Below, piece by piece: positions 1-8,078 of a stretch of 64,000 bases of DNA. The notes under the pieces are model-generated. The model was given only the letters and a program-made list of their open reading frames with translations, ran no database searches and was not told where the DNA came from. Location: positions 421,343 to 485,342 of the forward strand of contig NZ_AWFX01000042.1 in the NCBI RefSeq assembly GCF_000463115.2, written 5' to 3'. Within the stretch, counting starts at the first letter, position 1. Each line of letters opens with the position of its first letter. Source of the stretch: Franconibacter helveticus LMG 23732. GTDB lineage: Bacteria > Pseudomonadota > Gammaproteobacteria > Enterobacterales > Enterobacteriaceae. Both the position numbers and the translations under genes were made by a program.

Positions 1-1144
1 TCTGAAAAACGCCGAACCCCAGGCCACAAACCAGCCCACGCAGGCTGATATCCCAGCTGGCGGCGTTATCCGGCAAACTCGCCAGTAAAAACAGCCCAAC
101 GGCAAACAGACACAGCCCGGCGGTGGAGATAGCAGCCGGGGCGTAGCGGTCGGCAAGTCTTCCGGCCCAGGGCGCCACAAGGATAATGCCGACGGGCCAG
201 GCGGTGAAAAGCAGCGCTGAGGTAAAAGCGCTGTAGCCGTAGATGTTCTGAAACAGAAACGGCAGCGCGACAAAGGTCATCCCCTGGCTGACAAACGAAG
301 CCAGCGAGGTAAGCGCCGCCAGGGAAAAACGCGCAGAGGCGAAGAGTTGCAGCGGCAGCAGCGGTTGCGGCGCGCGGCGTTGTCGGCGCACAAAAGCCAG
401 CCCCGCCACGACCGCCGCCAGCCCGTAAGCCAGCGCCACGGGCAGCGCCTGCCGGTGCGATAACGCATCGGACGCCATCACCACCGCCCCCAGCAGAGCT
501 GCCGAATAGAGCGCGCCCGCAACGTCAAACGGCCCGCCGGACGTGATGCGCTTACCCGGTATAACGCGCAGGGCAAAAACCAGCGCAATAATGCCCGGAA
601 TAACGTTAATAGCGAACAGCCAGGGCCAGCCGAGCAACGCCAACAGCGCGCCGCCGAGCACCGGCGCAACGGCGGTGCAGGTTGCTATCAGCAACGCATT
701 CAGACCGAGAATGCGCCCGAGCAGCCGGTTGGGAAACACCGAGCGCAAAATAGCCGGCGCAATACTGAGCGTGGCGGCGCCGCCGATGCCCTGCAAAATG
801 CGCATAGCCACCAGCATCGTTAACGAAGAGGACAAGGCGCAGCCGAGGGAGGCGAGCGTAAACAGCGCCACGCCAAAGGCAAAAAGCGACCGGAATCCAA
901 GCCTCGTCGCCAGGGCGGCGAAAATCGCCAGCGTCATGGCGGCGGAAAGCAAATAGCCGTTGGCGATCCAGACCGTTTGCGCGGCAGGCGCGTTCAGCGC
1001 CTGCGCCATTTGCGGCAGCGCAATGTTCACCATAGCGCCATCAAACACCGCCATGGTGGTGCTTATCATTACCGCGGTCATCGCCAGCGCACGCTCGCGG
1101 CCCGGCAATCCTTCATCCCCTGGCCGGTCGGTAAACAATTCCAT
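1..1144 (-). CDS. MFS drug exporter, DHA2 family (partial)
   Basis: Reading leftwards from the ATG at 1142-1144, the frame stays open to the window edge, so the C-terminus is missing. The product begins MELFTDRPGDEG and then gives MFS transmembrane helices. The segment reading MAVFDGAMVNIALPQMAQAL is the helix-1 motif typical of 14-TM DHA2 proton-driven exporters (EmrB/QacA/SmvA type), and about 10 hydrophobic segments follow. An AGAGGA Shine-Dalgarno lies 7 nt upstream of the start. The gene is divergent from the LysR gene at 1278, which suggests control by that regulator. The family is clear; the substrate cannot be read from the sequence. Confidence 0.88.
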   Translation of the reverse strand, partial: MELFTDRPGDEGLPGRERALAMTAVMISTTMAVFDGAMVNIALPQMAQALNAPAAQTVWIANGYLLSAAMTLAIFAALATRLGFRSLFAFGVALFTLASLGCALSSSLTMLVAMRILQGIGGAATLSIAPAILRSVFPNRLLGRILGLNALLIATCTAVAPVLGGALLALLGWPWLFAINVIPGIIALVFALRVIPGKRITSGGPFDVAGALYSAALLGAVVMASDALSHRQALPVALAYGLAAVVAGLAFVRRQRRAPQPLLPLQLFASARFSLAALTSLASFVSQGMTFVALPFLFQNIYGYSAFTSALLFTAWPVGIILVAPWAGRLADRYAPAAISTAGLCLFAVGLFLLASLPDNAASWDISLRGLVCGLGFGVFQ

Positions 1145-1214
1145 AAGATCCTCTGCTGTTGTTTTTGCTTGCGTCTACTCTACTTGCAGTAGCATATAGG
1201 GCGGAAGGCGCAGC

Positions 1215-1232
1215 CATTGCAGTTATACAATG
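1215..1232. promoter_or_regulatory. Candidate LysR operator between the exporter and its regulator
   Basis: CATTG-N8-CAATG is a perfect inverted repeat containing a T-N11-A core, the LysR-type box. It sits in the divergent intergenic region and overlaps an upstream in-frame ATG at 1230. This argues that translation of the regulator starts further down, at 1278. The operator role is inferred from position and symmetry. Confidence 0.5.
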
Positions 1233-1277
1233 CAGCAAACGCCCTCTCTCACTCTTTCCGTAGGGAAACAAAACGCG

Positions 1278-2216
1278 ATGAATGAACCGGACCTGAACCT
1301 GCTGGTCGCGCTTGACGTGTTACTCGCTGAAAAAAGCGTGGCGGCGGCAGCGCGGCGCCTGCGGCTGAGCGCATCCGCCATGAGCCGCACCCTGAGCCGC
1401 CTGCGTGAAACCACCGGCGACCCGCTGCTGGTGCGCGCGGGCCGCAACATGGTGCTGACGCCTTATGCCGAAGCCCTGCGTGAACGCGCGCAGGACGCCG
1501 TGCTGGAAGCCCGCGCGGTGCTGCGCCCTGCCTCGCCTGCGCTGGATATCGCCAGCCACAGGCAGGTGTTTACGCTTCGCGCCAATGACGGTTTTGTGGA
1601 AGCGTTCGGCCCGACGCTTATCGCCGAAGCGGCAAAAATAGCGCCCGGCGTGGTGCTGCGCTTTGCGCCCAAGCCTGAGAAGACCGACAAGCCGCTGCGC
1701 GAAGGCCGGGTCTGTCTTGAAATTGGCGTGCCGGGGGAAATGGGGCCGGAGATCCGCATGCAGATGCTGTTCCGTGACCGCTTTGTCGGCGCAGTGCGCC
1801 GCGCGCATCCGCTGGCGCGACAAGAGACCGTAAGCATTGAGCAATACACCCTGTGGGGGCATGTGATCGCCTCGCGCCGCGGACACGCCGCGGGGCCGGT
1901 GGACGAGTCGCTGGCCGAAGCGGGGTTGAGCCGTAACATCGCCGCCATCGTGCCGGGTTTCCCCGCCGCGCTGGCGGTGGCGCGCAAAACCGATTATATC
2001 GCCCTGGTTCCCGCCTCGTTTCTTCTCAACCCGGCTGTTGACGATACCCTGCACGTTTTCGCGCTGCCGGTAAAAACCGCGCCGATAACCATTTCGCAAA
2101 TGTGGCACCCGCGAATGGAAGCGGACCCGGCGCACCGCTGGCTGCGGCAGTTTGTAAGAGAGAGTTGTCGGCAGTTGATGATGGGGGAGACCCGCCAGGC
2201 TTACCCTGATGAATAA
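1278..2216 (+). CDS. LysR-family transcriptional regulator
   Basis: The protein is 312 aa from the ATG at 1278. The N-terminal winged helix-turn-helix covers roughly residues 5-65 (LNLLVALDVLLAEKSVAAAA, then SASAMSRTLSRLR), and a LysR substrate-binding domain fills the remainder. An in-frame ATG at 1230 would add 16 residues, but it lies inside a palindromic operator and has no Shine-Dalgarno. The ATG at 1278 has an AGGGAA about 10 nt upstream. It is divergent from the exporter and is its likely local regulator. The inducer is unknown. Confidence 0.88.
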   Translation: MNEPDLNLLVALDVLLAEKSVAAAARRLRLSASAMSRTLSRLRETTGDPLLVRAGRNMVLTPYAEALRERAQDAVLEARAVLRPASPALDIASHRQVFTLRANDGFVEAFGPTLIAEAAKIAPGVVLRFAPKPEKTDKPLREGRVCLEIGVPGEMGPEIRMQMLFRDRFVGAVRRAHPLARQETVSIEQYTLWGHVIASRRGHAAGPVDESLAEAGLSRNIAAIVPGFPAALAVARKTDYIALVPASFLLNPAVDDTLHVFALPVKTAPITISQMWHPRMEADPAHRWLRQFVRESCRQLMMGETRQAYPDE

Positions 2217-2465
2217 AGATGTTTCAGCGCAGAGCTTATCTGATCTCCGGCCAACGCCTTTAGTCGTCAGGATGCGGCTCTTTTACCGAAACACTGTCGC
2301 CTGAAAATTTCGAACCGGTAACGATAATGTCGTCGTCATGGTGTGGCTGAGGGCCACATGTCGTGGCGACAGCTCGCCGGGTAGGCTGATGGCAGCATAA
2401 ATAAAGTGGAACGGGGGAAAATTAACCAGCCGCTGTTATACAAGAGGCTGGTTTAACATGGCTTA

Positions 2466-3719
2466 TCAGGGCCGCGCGGCGGTGCCGTCCGGCAGGCGTG
2501 CGTTCGTCCATTCCGGTATGCCGCCGGAAACCGGGTATCTGGCCGCCTCTTTTTCATTGATGTCGACGCCCAGTCCGGGACGATCGCTCAGGTAAGCGTA
2601 GCCTCTTTCCACCTCCGGGCAGCCAGGGAAAACCTCCTTCAGCGCGTCGTTGACCGGCGTATATTCCTGAATGCCAAGGTTGGTGATGCTCAAATCGATA
2701 TGCAGATTGGCGGCCACGCCAACTGGCGAAATATCGCCTGGGCCATGCCACGCCGTTCGCACGCCGTAAAGCTCGGCAAAGGTCGCCAGTTTTTTGGCAG
2801 GCGTAATGCCGCCAATGGTGCTGACATGGCAGCGGATATAATCGATGAGTTGGTTCTGGATAAGCGGTTTCCATTCGTTTATCTGTGTGAAGAGTTCACC
2901 CATCGCGACAGGCGTGCTGCTCTGCGCGCGCATTTTGCTCAGCCAGTCGATATTTTCCGGCGCCACGGGATCTTCCAGGAAAAAGAGTTGATAAGGCTCC
3001 AGCGATTTCGCCATCTGAATGGCGGCGATCGGCGTGATTCTTTCATGTACGTCGTGAATAAATTCAACCCCGAAACCCAGTTTATTGCGCAGGTGATCGA
3101 ACAGCCGCGGCACGGCGCGCGCGTAGGCGTCCGGGTCAAAATATACGCCAGGCGTCTGGCTGCGCGGCGACACTTTAGGTTGAATATTGCGTGCTTTCGC
3201 CAGCTTGCCGCCAATGAGCCGCATGTCGTCGGTGCCTGCGCCGCCATACATACCCACCTGGCAGCGTACGTACTGATAGCCCTCTTCCATCCGGGCAAGA
3301 ATATTATCTTCCACTTCCACTTCGTCGGCGCCGTCGCAGTGGCGATACAGCGCCACCCCGTCCCGGCATTTTCCGCCCAGCAGTTCATAGACCGGCAAAC
3401 CGGCCACTTTGCCTTTAAGATCCCACAGGGCCATATCCACGCCCGACAACGCGTTATTCATAACAGGGCCGTTGCGCCAGTAACCGCTAACCGCCGCCGA
3501 TTGCCAGATATCCTCGATGCGGGCGGGATCTTTGCCCAGCAGGAAGGGTTTCATGTAATTGTCGATAGCGGCAGCAACCGCATGAATACGCTGTGTAAAC
3601 GTCGCACAGCCCAGACCGTAAAGCCCGGGTTCGCTGGTCTCGATTTTCACCACGACCAGATCGATGCCGCCTGGCGCCGTCAGGATGGTTTTTACGTTCG
3701 TTATTTTCAGGTTGCTCAT
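2466..3719 (-). CDS. rspA: Enolase-superfamily sugar-acid dehydratase (ManD/RspA family)
   Basis: The protein is 417 aa from the ATG at 3717-3719, which has GGAG 6 nt upstream; a GTG 12 nt further up is less likely. It has the mandelate racemase/muconate lactonizing enzyme capping domain, then a TIM barrel with Mg ligands (LFFLEDPVAPEN, MGELF) and the catalytic-loop segment RSQTPGVYFDPDA of the D-mannonate dehydratase subgroup. Characterised members dehydrate D-mannonate and/or D-gluconate to 2-keto-3-deoxygluconate, often weakly. Neighbouring idonate/5-ketogluconate dehydrogenases make D-gluconate a sensible substrate here. The family assignment is firm; the substrate is inferred. Confidence 0.85.
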   Translation of the reverse strand: MSNLKITNVKTILTAPGGIDLVVVKIETSEPGLYGLGCATFTQRIHAVAAAIDNYMKPFLLGKDPARIEDIWQSAAVSGYWRNGPVMNNALSGVDMALWDLKGKVAGLPVYELLGGKCRDGVALYRHCDGADEVEVEDNILARMEEGYQYVRCQVGMYGGAGTDDMRLIGGKLAKARNIQPKVSPRSQTPGVYFDPDAYARAVPRLFDHLRNKLGFGVEFIHDVHERITPIAAIQMAKSLEPYQLFFLEDPVAPENIDWLSKMRAQSSTPVAMGELFTQINEWKPLIQNQLIDYIRCHVSTIGGITPAKKLATFAELYGVRTAWHGPGDISPVGVAANLHIDLSITNLGIQEYTPVNDALKEVFPGCPEVERGYAYLSDRPGLGVDINEKEAARYPVSGGIPEWTNARLPDGTAARP

Positions 3720-3743
3720 GAGGTTCTCCACCTATCTTGTATG

Positions 3744-3754
3744 ATGTCCTACAT
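3744..3754. promoter_or_regulatory. GntR/FadR-type operator upstream of the dehydratase gene
   Basis: ATGTCCTACAT matches the TNGT-N3-ACNA operator pattern of FadR-subfamily GntR regulators. It lies immediately downstream of a TATAAC-like -10 box (minus strand, 3755-3760) of the dehydratase gene. A near-identical copy (TTGTCCTACAT) sits at the start of the GntR gene itself, which points to a shared regulon. Confidence 0.6.
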
Positions 3755-3763
3755 GTTATATGC

Positions 3764-3786
3764 TTTAAAAAGGCCCTGCGGGCCTT
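3764..3786 (-). terminator. Terminator between the GntR gene and the dehydratase gene
   Basis: On the minus strand a 7-bp stem AAGGCCC/GGGCCTT with a 3-nt loop is followed by a short T-rich run. It would end GntR transcripts and separate them from the dehydratase promoter just downstream. Confidence 0.65.
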
Positions 3787-3795
3787 TATCTCTGG

Positions 3796-4512
3796 TCAGT
3801 TTTGCCGTACGTCTTTAATGGCATGAACGTTATGCGTCATCGCGCCGTTCAGGGTTTCTGTCGCAAGCGAAGCATCGCGGTTCTTCAGCGCCATATAGAC
3901 CTTGATATGCGCCTCCACGCTCTCAAGCGTGATGCCTAATACCCTGTTTAACTCTTCCAGATAGTGAACGTAGATCCCTTTAAGCGACTCCATAACATGA
4001 ATGAAGATTGAATTATGAGACGCTTTTACAATCGCCAGGTGGAAGTCGTAATCCGCCAGCGAATATTTTTTATAGTCATCCTTGTTCACCAGCATGCGGC
4101 TCAGCGCTTTTTCCAGCTCCTGAATATCTTCCTCGGTGGCGTTTTGCACCGCGAGCTCCATGCAGCGAAACTCCACTGTCTGGCGAAACACCCGCATATG
4201 ATCAAACTCTTCTTGTGAAAGATGAAGGATGGGCTGGTTGTCGTTAAAGACGCCGTAGCGCGTTGCGTCGCGGGTGACGAAAGTCCCCTTCCCCTGGTGC
4301 GTAATCACCACGCCCAGGTCGCGCAGTTTCTGCACGGCGCTTCTTACGCTTACGCGACTCACCTGAAAGGTGGCCGTCAATTCTGATTCGGAAGGCAGCT
4401 TACAGCCGGGCTCCCAGACCCCTTCCTGGATATTCTTTTTCATCTGCTCGTAGATAACATCGACAATGTTATGCTTTTGCACACTTTCCAGCGCCACGTC
4501 TTTAGCCTTCAC
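3796..4512 (-). CDS. GntR-family (FadR/FCD subfamily) regulator of the sugar-acid module
   Basis: An N-terminal winged helix-turn-helix (IYEQMKKNIQEGVWEPGCKL, then LPSESELTATFQVSRVSVRS) is followed by an all-helical FCD effector domain with the metal-site pattern (DYDFHLAIVKASHN, VEAHIKVYMAL). I chose the GTG at 4510-4512, giving 238 aa: it has AGGA 8 nt upstream and the length is normal for the family. The frame is open up to an ATG at 4608, which would add 32 residues of atypical sequence without a clear Shine-Dalgarno. Operators at 3744, 4518 and 4732-4765 suggest it represses itself and both flanking units. Confidence 0.88.
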   Translation of the reverse strand: MKAKDVALESVQKHNIVDVIYEQMKKNIQEGVWEPGCKLPSESELTATFQVSRVSVRSAVQKLRDLGVVITHQGKGTFVTRDATRYGVFNDNQPILHLSQEEFDHMRVFRQTVEFRCMELAVQNATEEDIQELEKALSRMLVNKDDYKKYSLADYDFHLAIVKASHNSIFIHVMESLKGIYVHYLEELNRVLGITLESVEAHIKVYMALKNRDASLATETLNGAMTHNVHAIKDVRQN

Positions 4513-4517
4513 CTTAC

Positions 4518-4528
4518 TTGTCCTACAT
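4518..4528. promoter_or_regulatory. GntR/FadR-type operator at the 5' end of its own gene
   Basis: TTGTCCTACAT differs from the site in front of the dehydratase gene by one base and lies 5 nt upstream of the proposed GTG start. The surrounding 15 bp (4516-4530) form an imperfect palindrome. Autoregulation is inferred. Confidence 0.55.
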
Positions 4529-4731
4529 GTTCGGATTTTTAACGCTTCCGGCTTTCCATCACAAGATAAATTTAAAGGCAAAAACGACATACGATGGGTA
4601 TTTTTCATTATTTTTATTTAATATCAATAATATAAAATTATTCCCTCATTTCATCCCTGCGTGACTTTGTTAAATATTTGTGAGTTATCCGCCATTTTTC
4701 TTTTTCCCCGATTGCTGTCGGTTTTATCCTC

Positions 4732-4765
4732 AAGTACAACAAAGAGCACCACTTGTTAGTCATGT
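4732..4765. promoter_or_regulatory. Two weaker GntR-type half-palindromes upstream of the idnO-like gene
   Basis: AAGTACAACAA at 4732-4742 (reverse complement TTGTTGTACTT) and ACTTGTTAGTCATGT at 4751-4765 both resemble the TTGT-N3-ACNT sites at 3744 and 4518. They lie in the leader of the dehydrogenase-transporter operon, which is where a shared repressor would be expected. Confidence 0.4.
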
Positions 4766-4780
4766 TACGTGAGAGATGCG

Positions 4781-5548
4781 ATGAACAACCTTTTTGATCT
4801 TACGGGTAAAACGGCGCTGATTACCGGCTCCACGCGCGGCCTGGGTTTTGCTTATGCAGAAGGCCTCGCTAAAGCTGGCGCCTCGGTGATCCTGAACGGC
4901 ACCAGCGAGCCGCATATGAACAGCGCGCTGGAAAAACTTAACGCGCAGGGTCTGAACGCCCGCGGCTTTCTTTTTAATGTTGCCAGTGAAGAAGCTATCG
5001 AGCGCGTATTCAGCCAACTGGATGCGGAAAATGTGCATGTCGATATCGTGATTAACAATGCAGGCATTCAGTTTCGCAAGCCCATGCTTGAACTTGCCTT
5101 AAGCGACTGGCAACGCGTTCTGGATGTCAATCTCACCAGCGCCTTTCTGGTAGCGCGCGCGGCGGCGCGGCGAATGGTCGATCGTAAACGCGGCGGCAAG
5201 ATTATTAATATCGGGTCGCTGACCAGCGAGGCGGCGCGCGCGACGGTTGCGCCTTACACGGCGGCCAAAGGCGGTATCAAGCTGTTAACCAAATCAATGG
5301 CGGCGGAATGGGCGGCTTACAACATCCAGTCCAACGGTATTGGTCCGGGCTACATTCTCACCGACATGAATGCCGCGCTGGTTGAGAACGAAGCGTTTGA
5401 CCAGTGGGTACGCAACAGCAACCCTTCCGGCCGCTGGGGCAAACCGGAAGAACTTATCGGCACAGCCGTTTATCTGGCCTCCGGCGCCTCCGACTACGTG
5501 AACGGACAGATGATTTATGTCGATGGCGGCTGGCTCGCCACCCTGTAA
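4781..5548 (+). CDS. idnO: SDR-family dehydrogenase, gluconate 5-dehydrogenase type
   Basis: A classical short-chain dehydrogenase of 255 aa. It shows the NAD(P)-binding TGSTRGLG near residue 14, NNAG, a catalytic Ser (INIGSLTSE) and YTAAK, and ends GQMIYVDGGWLATL. The pattern matches IdnO/Gno enzymes that reduce 5-keto-D-gluconate to D-gluconate. The ATG at 4781 has GAGAG 5 nt upstream; a GTG at 4769 is in frame but less likely. It heads an apparent operon with the transporter and the IdnD-like enzyme. Confidence 0.82.
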   Translation: MNNLFDLTGKTALITGSTRGLGFAYAEGLAKAGASVILNGTSEPHMNSALEKLNAQGLNARGFLFNVASEEAIERVFSQLDAENVHVDIVINNAGIQFRKPMLELALSDWQRVLDVNLTSAFLVARAAARRMVDRKRGGKIINIGSLTSEAARATVAPYTAAKGGIKLLTKSMAAEWAAYNIQSNGIGPGYILTDMNAALVENEAFDQWVRNSNPSGRWGKPEELIGTAVYLASGASDYVNGQMIYVDGGWLATL

Positions 5549-5616
5549 TCACAGGCTGCAACGTTTCGCGCAAAGCGCCCGTGCGCCATGTCCGGCTTAC
5601 TGAAAAAGGTCAACGA

Positions 5617-6978
5617 ATGAACATAAAACCAACTCGTACCCGATTCTCAGTCCTCGCCATGTTGTTCGTGGTTACCGCAATTAACTATATGGATCGGGCG
5701 AACCTCTCCGTGGCGGGGTCGCATATCCAGGGTGAGTTTGCATTATCAGCAACCCAGCTTGGCCTGCTGTTTTCTATGTTTACCTGGTTTTACGCCATGA
5801 GCCAGATCCCGGTAGGCTACCTGCTCGACCGAATCGGCTCCCGCTGGCTTTACGGCAGCGCCATTGTGCTCTGGAGCCTCTTCACGTTGCTGATGGGCCT
5901 TGCCTCACACCATTTTTTCACCACCGCGGCCGCCTCTTTTATGATGCTGCTGGCCTGCCGCGCGCTGGTGGGCATTGCCGAAGCGCCTTCGTTTCCATCT
6001 AATACGAAAATCATCGCCACCTGGTTTCCCGATCACGAGCGGGCGCGAGCCACTGCGACCTATTCCAGCGCGCAATACATCGGGCTTGCGCTGCTTACGC
6101 CCGCGCTGTCATTTATCGTCAGCAAATGGGGTTGGGAGATGTCGTTCTATCTCTCGGGCCTGGTAGGTATCGTGTTTGGTATTTACTGGCTGATCGCCTA
6201 TCGCGATCCGCAGCAGAGTAAACGCGTTAACCAGGCGGAGCTGGAGCTTATTCGACAGGGCGGCGGCTATGGCTCGGCCGCGCAAGACAGCCGCAGCCGC
6301 GTCGACTGGCCGTCCGTGCGTTACATTTTACGCCAGCGCACCACCTGGGGCCTTTTCATCGCGCAGTTCGCCGCCTCTTCCACGCTCTATTTTTTCCTCA
6401 CGTGGTTTATCGTTTATCTGGAAAAAGGTCTTCATCTTTCGATTGATAAAGCAGGCATCGGCGCGATGTTTCCTTATCTCATGGCAATGGCGGGCGTGCT
6501 GTGCGGCGGCACCCTGAGCGACCTGTTGCTTAAGCGCGGCCACAGCCGGACCTTTGCCCGTAAATTACCGGTCATGGCGGGCATGCTGCTGACCTGCTCT
6601 ATCGCCCTGGTTAACTTTTTTCAGGAAAGCCCGGTTATCGCCATCGCCATTTTGTCCCTCGCCTTTTTTGCTAACGCTTTTTCAAATCTCGGCTGGGTGG
6701 TGTGCAGCGATGTTATTCCTCGTCACCTGATAGGCACTATTGGCGGCTTCCTGAACATTTTCGGCAACCTCTCCGGTATCGCCAGCCCCATCATTATTGG
6801 CGTGATTTTGCAGCGTACCCAGAATTTTCAGTATGCGATGTGGTATATCGCCGCCGTCGCGCTCGCAGGCTTCCTCGCCTATCTGTTTCTTGTCGGCAGG
6901 ATTGAGGTCATCACGCCGCCCGCCGACGAGCAGGAAAACGGCAGCAAGGAAAAATTTAACACTCCGTCAAATGCGTAG
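5617..6978 (+). CDS. MFS sugar-acid transporter (anion:cation symporter family)
   Basis: A 12-helix MFS protein of 453 aa with the ACS-family N-terminus (MLFVVTAINYMDRANLSVAG) and the NTKIIATWFPDHERARA cytoplasmic loop typical of hexuronate, galactonate and glucarate symporters (ExuT/DgoT/GudP). The ATG at 5617 follows an AAAGG Shine-Dalgarno; the frame is open further upstream only because it overlaps the idnO-like gene. It sits between two idonate-type dehydrogenase genes and likely imports L-idonate, 5-ketogluconate or a related aldonate. Confidence 0.85.
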   Translation: MNIKPTRTRFSVLAMLFVVTAINYMDRANLSVAGSHIQGEFALSATQLGLLFSMFTWFYAMSQIPVGYLLDRIGSRWLYGSAIVLWSLFTLLMGLASHHFFTTAAASFMMLLACRALVGIAEAPSFPSNTKIIATWFPDHERARATATYSSAQYIGLALLTPALSFIVSKWGWEMSFYLSGLVGIVFGIYWLIAYRDPQQSKRVNQAELELIRQGGGYGSAAQDSRSRVDWPSVRYILRQRTTWGLFIAQFAASSTLYFFLTWFIVYLEKGLHLSIDKAGIGAMFPYLMAMAGVLCGGTLSDLLLKRGHSRTFARKLPVMAGMLLTCSIALVNFFQESPVIAIAILSLAFFANAFSNLGWVVCSDVIPRHLIGTIGGFLNIFGNLSGIASPIIIGVILQRTQNFQYAMWYIAAVALAGFLAYLFLVGRIEVITPPADEQENGSKEKFNTPSNA

Positions 6979-6987
6979 GGAGAGATC

Positions 6988-8028
6988 ATGCAGAGTAAAA
7001 TTGTTAAGGCCGTTATGGTTACAGGGGCGCATGACGTGCGTCTTGAAGACTACACCATCAACTGGGATGAGGCGCAGGCGCTGGTCAAAGTCGAACGCGG
7101 CGGAATATGTGGTTCAGATATTCACTATTTCCAGCATGGCCGGGCCGGTATGTCTGTACTGAAATCCCCGATGGTGCTGGGTCACGAGTTTGTGGGAATC
7201 ATTGAGCAAGCGCCGCATGGGAGCGGCCTGACGCCAGGCCAACGCGTGGCGATTAATCCTTCGCAGCCCTGTCAGCAATGTGAAATCTGCCTCAGTGGCA
7301 AGCAAAATCTTTGCCGCTCGATGCGGTTTATGGGCAGCGCGCAGTTTTATCCGCATGTGAATGGCGGCTTCGCGCAGTATGTCGCGGTCAACCCGGCGCA
7401 ATGCGTACCTTATTGCGCAGAGGCGAACCCTGAAGTTATCGTGTTCGCCGAACCGCTCGCCGTCTGCCTTCATGCTGTCAGGCAGGCTGGCGATTTGACC
7501 GGCAAGCGGGTGCTGGTTACCGGTGCAGGCCCGATTGGCTGCCTGGTCATTGCAGCGGCGCTGGCTTGCGGCGCAACCGAGGTTGTCGCGACCGATATCA
7601 GCGAGCGCTGCCGCGCGCTGGCGGTGAAGATGGGCGCCTCGTCGGCGAAAGACCCTCGCGACGAGGAGGCCGCAGCGCAATGGTCTGCGAACGGCGGCGC
7701 CTTTGACGTTTGCTTTGAAGCTTCCGGCGCCACCTCTGCGGTCGCTTCCGTGGTGAGCTATACGCGCCCGGGCGGAATTATCGTGCAGTTGGGCATGGGC
7801 GCGGCGGAGATTAACTACCCTGTCGGTCCCCTGCTGGTGAAAGAAATCCAGCTGCGTGGCTCGTTTCGCTTCACCAGTGAATTTACTACCGCTGTCCGCT
7901 GGCTGGAAAACGGCAAAATTAACCCGCTCCCGCTGCTCTCTGAGGCATTAAACATGGATGAGGCGGCGGCCGCGCTGGAGCTTGCTTCTGACAAAGCGCG
8001 GGCGGCCAAGGTGCAACTGGTGTTCTGA
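6988..8028 (+). CDS. idnD: Zinc-dependent dehydrogenase, L-idonate 5-dehydrogenase type
   Basis: A 346-aa medium-chain dehydrogenase. It shows the catalytic-zinc region (GGICGSDIHYFQHG, then LGHEFVGII), the structural-zinc cysteine cluster (CQQCEICLSGKQNLC), a Rossmann motif (VTGAGPIGCL) and a C-terminal substrate lobe. The sequence follows IdnD (L-idonate to 5-keto-D-gluconate) more closely than sorbitol or threonine dehydrogenases. It lies 9 bp after the transporter gene, so is probably cotranscribed. Together with the idnO-like gene it completes idonate to gluconate. Confidence 0.83.
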   Translation: MQSKIVKAVMVTGAHDVRLEDYTINWDEAQALVKVERGGICGSDIHYFQHGRAGMSVLKSPMVLGHEFVGIIEQAPHGSGLTPGQRVAINPSQPCQQCEICLSGKQNLCRSMRFMGSAQFYPHVNGGFAQYVAVNPAQCVPYCAEANPEVIVFAEPLAVCLHAVRQAGDLTGKRVLVTGAGPIGCLVIAAALACGATEVVATDISERCRALAVKMGASSAKDPRDEEAAAQWSANGGAFDVCFEASGATSAVASVVSYTRPGGIIVQLGMGAAEINYPVGPLLVKEIQLRGSFRFTSEFTTAVRWLENGKINPLPLLSEALNMDEAAAALELASDKARAAKVQLVF

Positions 8029-8034
8029 TCCTGT

Positions 8035-8067
8035 TGCGTCGCATAGTGTCTCGCATAGTGCGACGCA
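8035..8067. repeat. Perfect inverted repeat with internal direct repeats after idnD
   Basis: TGCGTCGCA (8035-8043) and TGCGACGCA (8059-8067) are perfect 9-bp arms around a 15-nt loop. Within the same stretch TCGCATAGTG occurs twice (8040-8049 and 8051-8060). No T-run follows, so it is not a typical intrinsic terminator, although it lies between two converging genes. Confidence 0.7.
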
Positions 8068-8078
8068 TCAGCCCCCTG

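Noticed and set aside
4513..4608. 32-residue N-terminal extension of the GntR regulator up to the ATG at 4608.
   Set aside because: No Shine-Dalgarno, atypical sequence, and it would read through the likely operator. The GTG at 4512 fits the family length. The longer form cannot be fully excluded.
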